This document shows, piece by piece, positions 59,600-64,000 of a DNA stretch of 64,000 bases. The first letter of the stretch is position 1, and every line of letters starts with the position of its first letter. The DNA comes from Physcomitrium patens. Taxonomy: Eukaryota > Streptophyta > Bryopsida > Funariales > Funariaceae. Both the position numbers and the translations under genes were made by a program. The notes beneath the pieces were generated by a model. The model saw only the letters and a list, made by a program, of their open reading frames with translations, had not been told where the DNA came from and ran no database searches. The DNA lies in the NCBI RefSeq assembly GCF_000002425.4, contig NC_037270.1, forward strand, positions 5,268,239 through 5,332,238, given 5' to 3'.

Positions 59600-60263
59600 A
59601 TGAAGAACGAGAATAAAAATTTTGAAGGAGCTTCAAGTGGAGCTTCTTCTAAAGGACAAGGTATGTACATGGATCCATCCTTTGTTGGTATATTTAAAGC
59701 CTTATCATTATCTATCCAGCAACAACAAAGCAATTATTGCAAAGAAGCTTTAGCAACCAAAGCATTGCAAGCAGTGGTCAATAAAATTGATCAATTTGAT
59801 AGAAGGGATATTTCAAGGTATTTAAGATGTTATATTCAGGAAATGGAATTAAATCAGATTTTTGAGAAGAAGATGATTGAATTATTTGGACTTGCCATGA
59901 TACCAAAAATAAGAGAGCATATTACATCTATTATGGAGCATTATAGAAATTCATGGGAGATTTCTTCACATGCATTAAAAGACGAATATTTCTTGAAAGA
60001 TACTAATCGTGTTATTAAGAAACTATTTCTAGAATGGATTGAGTGGCCTAATAAGAATTTGTAAGCAACGGAGCTACTTAGGGAATTTGAGAGGCAATAT
60101 TCTCAATTATCAAAGGTAGAAAAATTGACATTAGAGCCGAACAAAGTTGAATTATTTCTTCAAGCTGCTGATGGAGAGTTACAAGGGAAATTGGAGCTGC
60201 TTCTTGAAGATATAGAAGAAGATAAAGGATTGACAACAAAGTGGAAATTTTTTGAAAATACGA
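59600..60263 (+). pseudogene. gag: B3 gag, first part (cut by B4)
   Basis: ATG at 59600; open to a TAA at 60062, then on in the same frame to the B4 boundary. Blocks match B1 gag (KALQAVVNKIDQF, ISRYLRCYIQEMELN). The stop is a CAA-to-TAA type change. The frame is destroyed by the reversed LTR at 60264. Confidence 0.82.
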
Positions 60264-61446
60264 TGTCGTATTACGTGCTTTCTTGCTCGAAAATACGCCG
60301 AGCATCTGGCTATAGAAGGTAGTATGGAGATTCGCTAATATTCAAGCAGTTTATCAGTTTTTTACTGTTAGAATATAAATAATTATAAGAATATACCGTA
60401 AATCTATACGGATATCCTTCGACTGCTCGTCGAAATCCTTTTTGTCCCAGCCGGTAGGTCTCTAGACATTACAGAGAACCCCGAACAACCCAAACTGCTA
60501 ATCTTCGATACCGCTTTATACTCACGATCTTGTATCTACTAATTGTCTCGTTAGATTAACCCAATAAATTTCATTTACTCTGCATACTCAATCCTATAGA
60601 CACCCTTTTAATCCTTCAATCACAGATGTAATCTCAATTTCACAAAACAGTGAAGAATAATTACACCAACTTCATTAAAACCATGATTCATCAACACAGC
60701 ACTGACTTCAACAACGATTGCCTCAGTCTTCTCAAAACCCTATGAAGAAAAAAAACCCAATTCTTTGTCTTTATTCCCCGCTATGAAGTATGAAGCTAGC
60801 TCTCCGACCCTTCTAAAAACCTTATTGTCCTCCTTTAACCCTAAATCTCTCCTCTTTCAAACCTTAGCCTCTGAATTTCTTCAATCTTCTGTCTTGGATC
60901 TAGAATTCGCTCCATCGTCAGAGCTTTCTCTTGCGTTTTTATGTTTAAGAGATCCTTTTACCAAAAGAACATTCCCGGAACCGCACAAAGGACGGAACAG
61001 CCTGAAACGCAATCGAAGCCCCGTAATTGGGACCACATTGAGTCACCCGACCAAATCAGGTTTCATATTAGCTAAGAGGCTTGTAGTAAGACCTGGATGT
61101 TCCCGTAATTGGACCGCATTGGGTTGCCCGACCAAGTCAGGTCTCATATTGGATAAGAGGCCCGTAATAGGACCCGGATTGGATGTCTTGAAATTGGATC
61201 CAATTGGCTCTTCGAACCAGGCTCACCCGTCATTGAATTGGTCCTTTCCCTTCTTGTTGACTCCCGTTATTGGAATCAAATGGAGCATTTCAGTATGCCC
61301 CGGCTGACTGTAATGGGGTGACTGAACCTAGCCTCTCAATATTTACACTGGAATTGGTCGTTGCTCCCAATATTCGAAGTAACTGAACATTAATAAAAGT
61401 CCTCTTTCTTTATATTTTCATAGTATACTCGTGTTATAACACGACA
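60264..61446 (-). repeat. B4: solo LTR of family B in reverse orientation
   Basis: In plus coordinates it begins TGTCGTATTACGTGC and ends AACACGACA, the perfect reverse of a B LTR, about 1.18 kb and close to B1. It lies inside B3 gag. Flanks ACGA (left) and ACCA (right) may be a 4-bp target duplication with one change. A 180-codon open frame on the plus strand (60765-61307) is antisense LTR sequence, not a gene. Confidence 0.88.
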
Positions 61447-62955
61447 ACCATGGATTTGCTTGCAAAAAGAGAAAGAAAGAAGGATAGGAGTAATATTCCA
61501 AAAGCAGTATAAGCACCTAAAATTCCAGAATATACAACACGACCAAGAATGTCTACTGTTCAACCTTCAACATCTTTATCAAAGAAAGGAGACTTGAAGA
61601 AATTATACTTCTAAGATAGCAAGATCTTCAAATCAAATTAGCAAGACTTGAAGAAAATACTTCTACAAAAAATTTGAAGAATGTTTTAAAATAAGGGTAT
61701 GTACAAAAATGTATCTGGTGTGATGAAATTTCACATACTATGAAGGATTGCAGTGAATTTAATAATATGGTACAGCAAGGAGTTATTTACTAGAAAAATG
61801 GAAATATTGCATAAAAGATACAGAGAATCTCTTTCAAACCAATATTTGGCAAAGGAGGTATGAGAGCATTGATTCAAGCTTATTTAATAGAACATGGAAT
61901 AGCAACATGAGAGAGTATAAATTATGGCACTAGAATAGATGATGACTTTGGTGGAAGTATAGAAACTAGTGAATTTTGGGCTTCTGCTATTTCTACAATG
62001 CAAAAAAGAAAAATGCCTCGGGAAGCGTTATTGAGGATTGTAGCTACAATACGAGGTACAATAGGTTGAGAAGATTCTATTGAGTCTCTTTCAGTTCATA
62101 CATATATTACTAAGAGCCAACATGAAGCTTTGATGGAAGAAAAGAAACGAGAAAATTTTGATGATACAAGAGAAGGAAATTCTTCTAAGAGGCAAACTCA
62201 AGGAGATAAGGCTCGTGAGGCGGCTTCACAAGAATTGCCTATAAAGGATACTTTGGCATCATTAGAAGAAAAATCAAAGGAGACAAAAGAAAAAGATAAA
62301 TCAATTGCTTATAAGCTACTTTCTGATATTGAAATGGCAACAAATTTAAAAGGAGTGTTGGAAGAACATATATTAAATGCTAAGGTGGAATTCACATTGA
62401 AAGAAATTTTGAGAATTGTAAAGAAGGAGTTTCATGATATTATCATTGATAGCATTAAGCAAAAGAGGCAATTAATGGATAAAGCTAGAATGAGTCATGC
62501 TATTGATGTAGTATTATATAAAGATGAAGAAGAGGTTGATAATGGTTACAAGCAATCAACAAATGAAAAGAATGGATATAATCAACAAGTACGTTTTGAA
62601 GATTATAGTAATAAGGAAATGGAAGCTTCAAGCCATTATACTCGAAAATATTGGGCAAGAGCAACTACTGAAGTATTCGTGAAAGTAGGAGATACAGAAG
62701 AACCAATTGTTACTTTAGTTGACTATGGTTCTAAAATAAATCTTATGTCTAAGGATTTTTATAAGAAGCAAAAATAGTAAATTAATATAGAATATGGATG
62801 GGCAATATGAGTAGCTAATAATACACGAGGTGAATTATATGGAACTTATCCAAATGTCAAAATTTGGATTGGAGATGTTGCGACAGAACAACATTTCTTT
62901 GTTCAAGATACAACGTCTTATCCATTGATTTTAAGAAAACCTTATATTACGACAA
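61447..62955 (+). pseudogene. B3 gag, second part, and protease
   Basis: Continues B3 after B4: knuckle area near 61700-61760 (Cys residues partly lost), the post-knuckle part missing from B1, then an open linker and protease start 62130-62777 (LVDYGSKINLMS near 62717, the same box as DHGS in B1). Stops and frame changes follow to about 62955. Confidence 0.75.
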
Positions 62956-63044
62956 TACAGATAGAGACAAAAGTACTTGACGGTGGTTTTGCTTATACAA
63001 GGGTACATAGTAAAAATGAAAAAGAAAGCATACTGAAGCAATGT

Positions 63045-64000
63045 AGAAGCTAAAGGTGTTATTGGTGACACCTCCAATTTTAAGAAAAATTGATCATGAC
63101 TGTAATAGACAAATAATTCTTATTGTGGATACTAGTCCTATTACTATTGGATGGGCTGTGGGTCAAGATGATTCAAGTGGAAATAGATTTGCAGTTCGAT
63201 GTGGAGCTAAAGTTTTAAGTACTCATCAACGTGCATATTTGTAAGTTAAAAAAGAACTTTAAGGAGTTATTTTGGCTATGAAAGCTGAAAGAGATTATTT
63301 GATTGGTACAGCAATAGTAATTGAAATGGATTGCTTGCCATTACTTTGAATGATTACTAATTATTCAATACCAGATATTGCAATGTTAAGATGGATTGCT
63401 TGCCATTATTTTGAATGATTACTAATTATTCAATACCAGATATTGCAATGTTAAGATGGATTACTTGCCATTATTTTGAATGATTACTAATTATTCAATA
63501 CCAGATATTGCAATGTTAAGATGGATTGCTTATATTAAGTCATTAAATCCAGAATTTAAGCATGTTATTGGAAAAGATAATTTAGTAGAAGACATGCTAT
63601 CTAGAGCAAGATATGAGAGAGAAGACAAAATGGTTGAAGACATTGATGATGTTGGATCAAAATTCTATTCAATATCAAATCTTAATAAAGAAGACAAGCT
63701 ATTTCTTGAAGAATCTTATGAAAGAGAGTTATTGGATATTGGTCATTACTTGAATACCTTGACTAAGTAAGAAAATTAGTCTATAGAAAATTTAAACAAA
63801 TAAGAAAAAATGCATATGGATTTTTGCTTCAAGAAGGATTTTTATGAAAGAGACTAAAGAAAGGAATTGGAATGCCTCAAAGAGTGATAGGCAATAAGGA
63901 AGAGAAACAAAAATTATTAAAGGAGTTTCATGATAGTTTATGGTCAGGACATAGATGAATTTGGACTACTTTTGCTAAGCTTAAGGAATGATATTGGTAG
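63045..64000 (+). pseudogene. B3 RNase H and start of integrase (RT deleted)
   Basis: The protease-side sequence near 63010 jumps to the RT connection just before RNase H (compare 15380 in B1), so about 1.6 kb including the RT is missing. RNase H (LIVDTSPITIGWAVGQDD near 63118), then a 65-bp triplication, then 63480-63770 open, then the integrase zinc module reaching the window edge. Not functional. Confidence 0.78.
63326..63520 (+). repeat. Three tandem copies of a 65-bp unit
   Basis: Units at 63326-63390, 63391-63455 and 63456-63520, differing at one or two bases, each starting ATGGATTGCTTGCC (ATGGATTACTTGCC in the third). The word ATGGATTGCTT occurs again just after. It lies in RNase H of B3, and because 65 is not a multiple of 3 it breaks the frame. 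B1 has one copy. Confidence 0.93.

Larger units (their letters stand above)
57636..64000 (+). mobile_element. B3: family B element inserted in E2, running off the window
   Basis: A 5' LTR enlarged to 1.9 kb, gag split by the reversed LTR B4, protease, then a deletion that removes the RT, then RNase H and integrase to the window end. The flank CCGT precedes the LTR. It is damaged in several independent ways. Confidence 0.85.

Noticed and set aside
60765-61307. 180-codon plus-strand open frame
   Set aside because: It is antisense to the reversed solo LTR B4, the same LTR text as the frame above.

Overview
This window is a gene-poor, AT-rich stretch of a land-plant nuclear genome. The evidence is one spliced plant-type 2-oxoglutarate/Fe(II) dioxygenase gene and a dense pile of plant-style Ty3/gypsy LTR retrotransposons. 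Some families look more like those of seed-free plants (a moss or other bryophyte is my guess), but I cannot fix the species. I saw no bacterial features, CRISPR array, rRNA or tRNA gene.

Layout. (1) 1-2978: the broken 5' end of a minus-strand Ty3 element (family E) and AT-rich decayed repeat. (2) 2979-21290: element C, a Tat/Athila-like Ty3 element on the minus strand. It is split by two plus-strand insertions: chromovirus A1 (3706-9867, 5-bp target duplication GCAAC/ACAAC) and element B1 (10235-18591, 4-bp duplication CCGT). (3) 21291-27030: AT-rich DNA, an E-like LTR piece and a decayed minus-strand Ty3 remnant F. (4) 28210-29934: the only host gene, a four-exon dioxygenase on the minus strand, in a small GC-richer island. 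(5) 31870-44178: chromovirus A2 (plus, TCATC duplication) with a complete chromovirus A3 (33613-39730, minus, CCAGT duplication) inside its gag gene. (6) 44184-50091: decayed DNA with a possible TRIM, an unidentified coding-like stretch and an E-family LTR. (7) 50092-64000: a five-layer nest in which D (minus) is split by B2 (plus), B2 by E2 (plus), E2 by B3 (plus), and B3 by a reversed B-family solo LTR (B4).

Family A is a Ty3 chromovirus (gag, DSGA protease, YLDD reverse transcriptase, RNase H, integrase, chromodomain). Three features stand out. Its LTRs carry dense arrays of perfect heat-shock elements just upstream of a TATA box. A further 354-nt reading frame of unknown function lies between pol and the 3' LTR in all three copies, with identical length. 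A 2-kb tract of A1 and A2 is almost identical, shared stop codons included, although its flanks have diverged.

Family B is a different Ty3 lineage with an FLDD reverse-transcriptase box and a DHGS protease box. From memory it resembles elements of fungi more than the usual plant clades.

Every retrotransposon copy is disabled by stop codons, indels or nested insertions. Differences between the two A3 LTRs are all transitions by eye, and many stops look like CGA-to-TGA, CAA-to-TAA or TGG-to-TAG changes, as expected for methylated, silenced DNA. All comparisons were made by eye; no alignment or database search was run.
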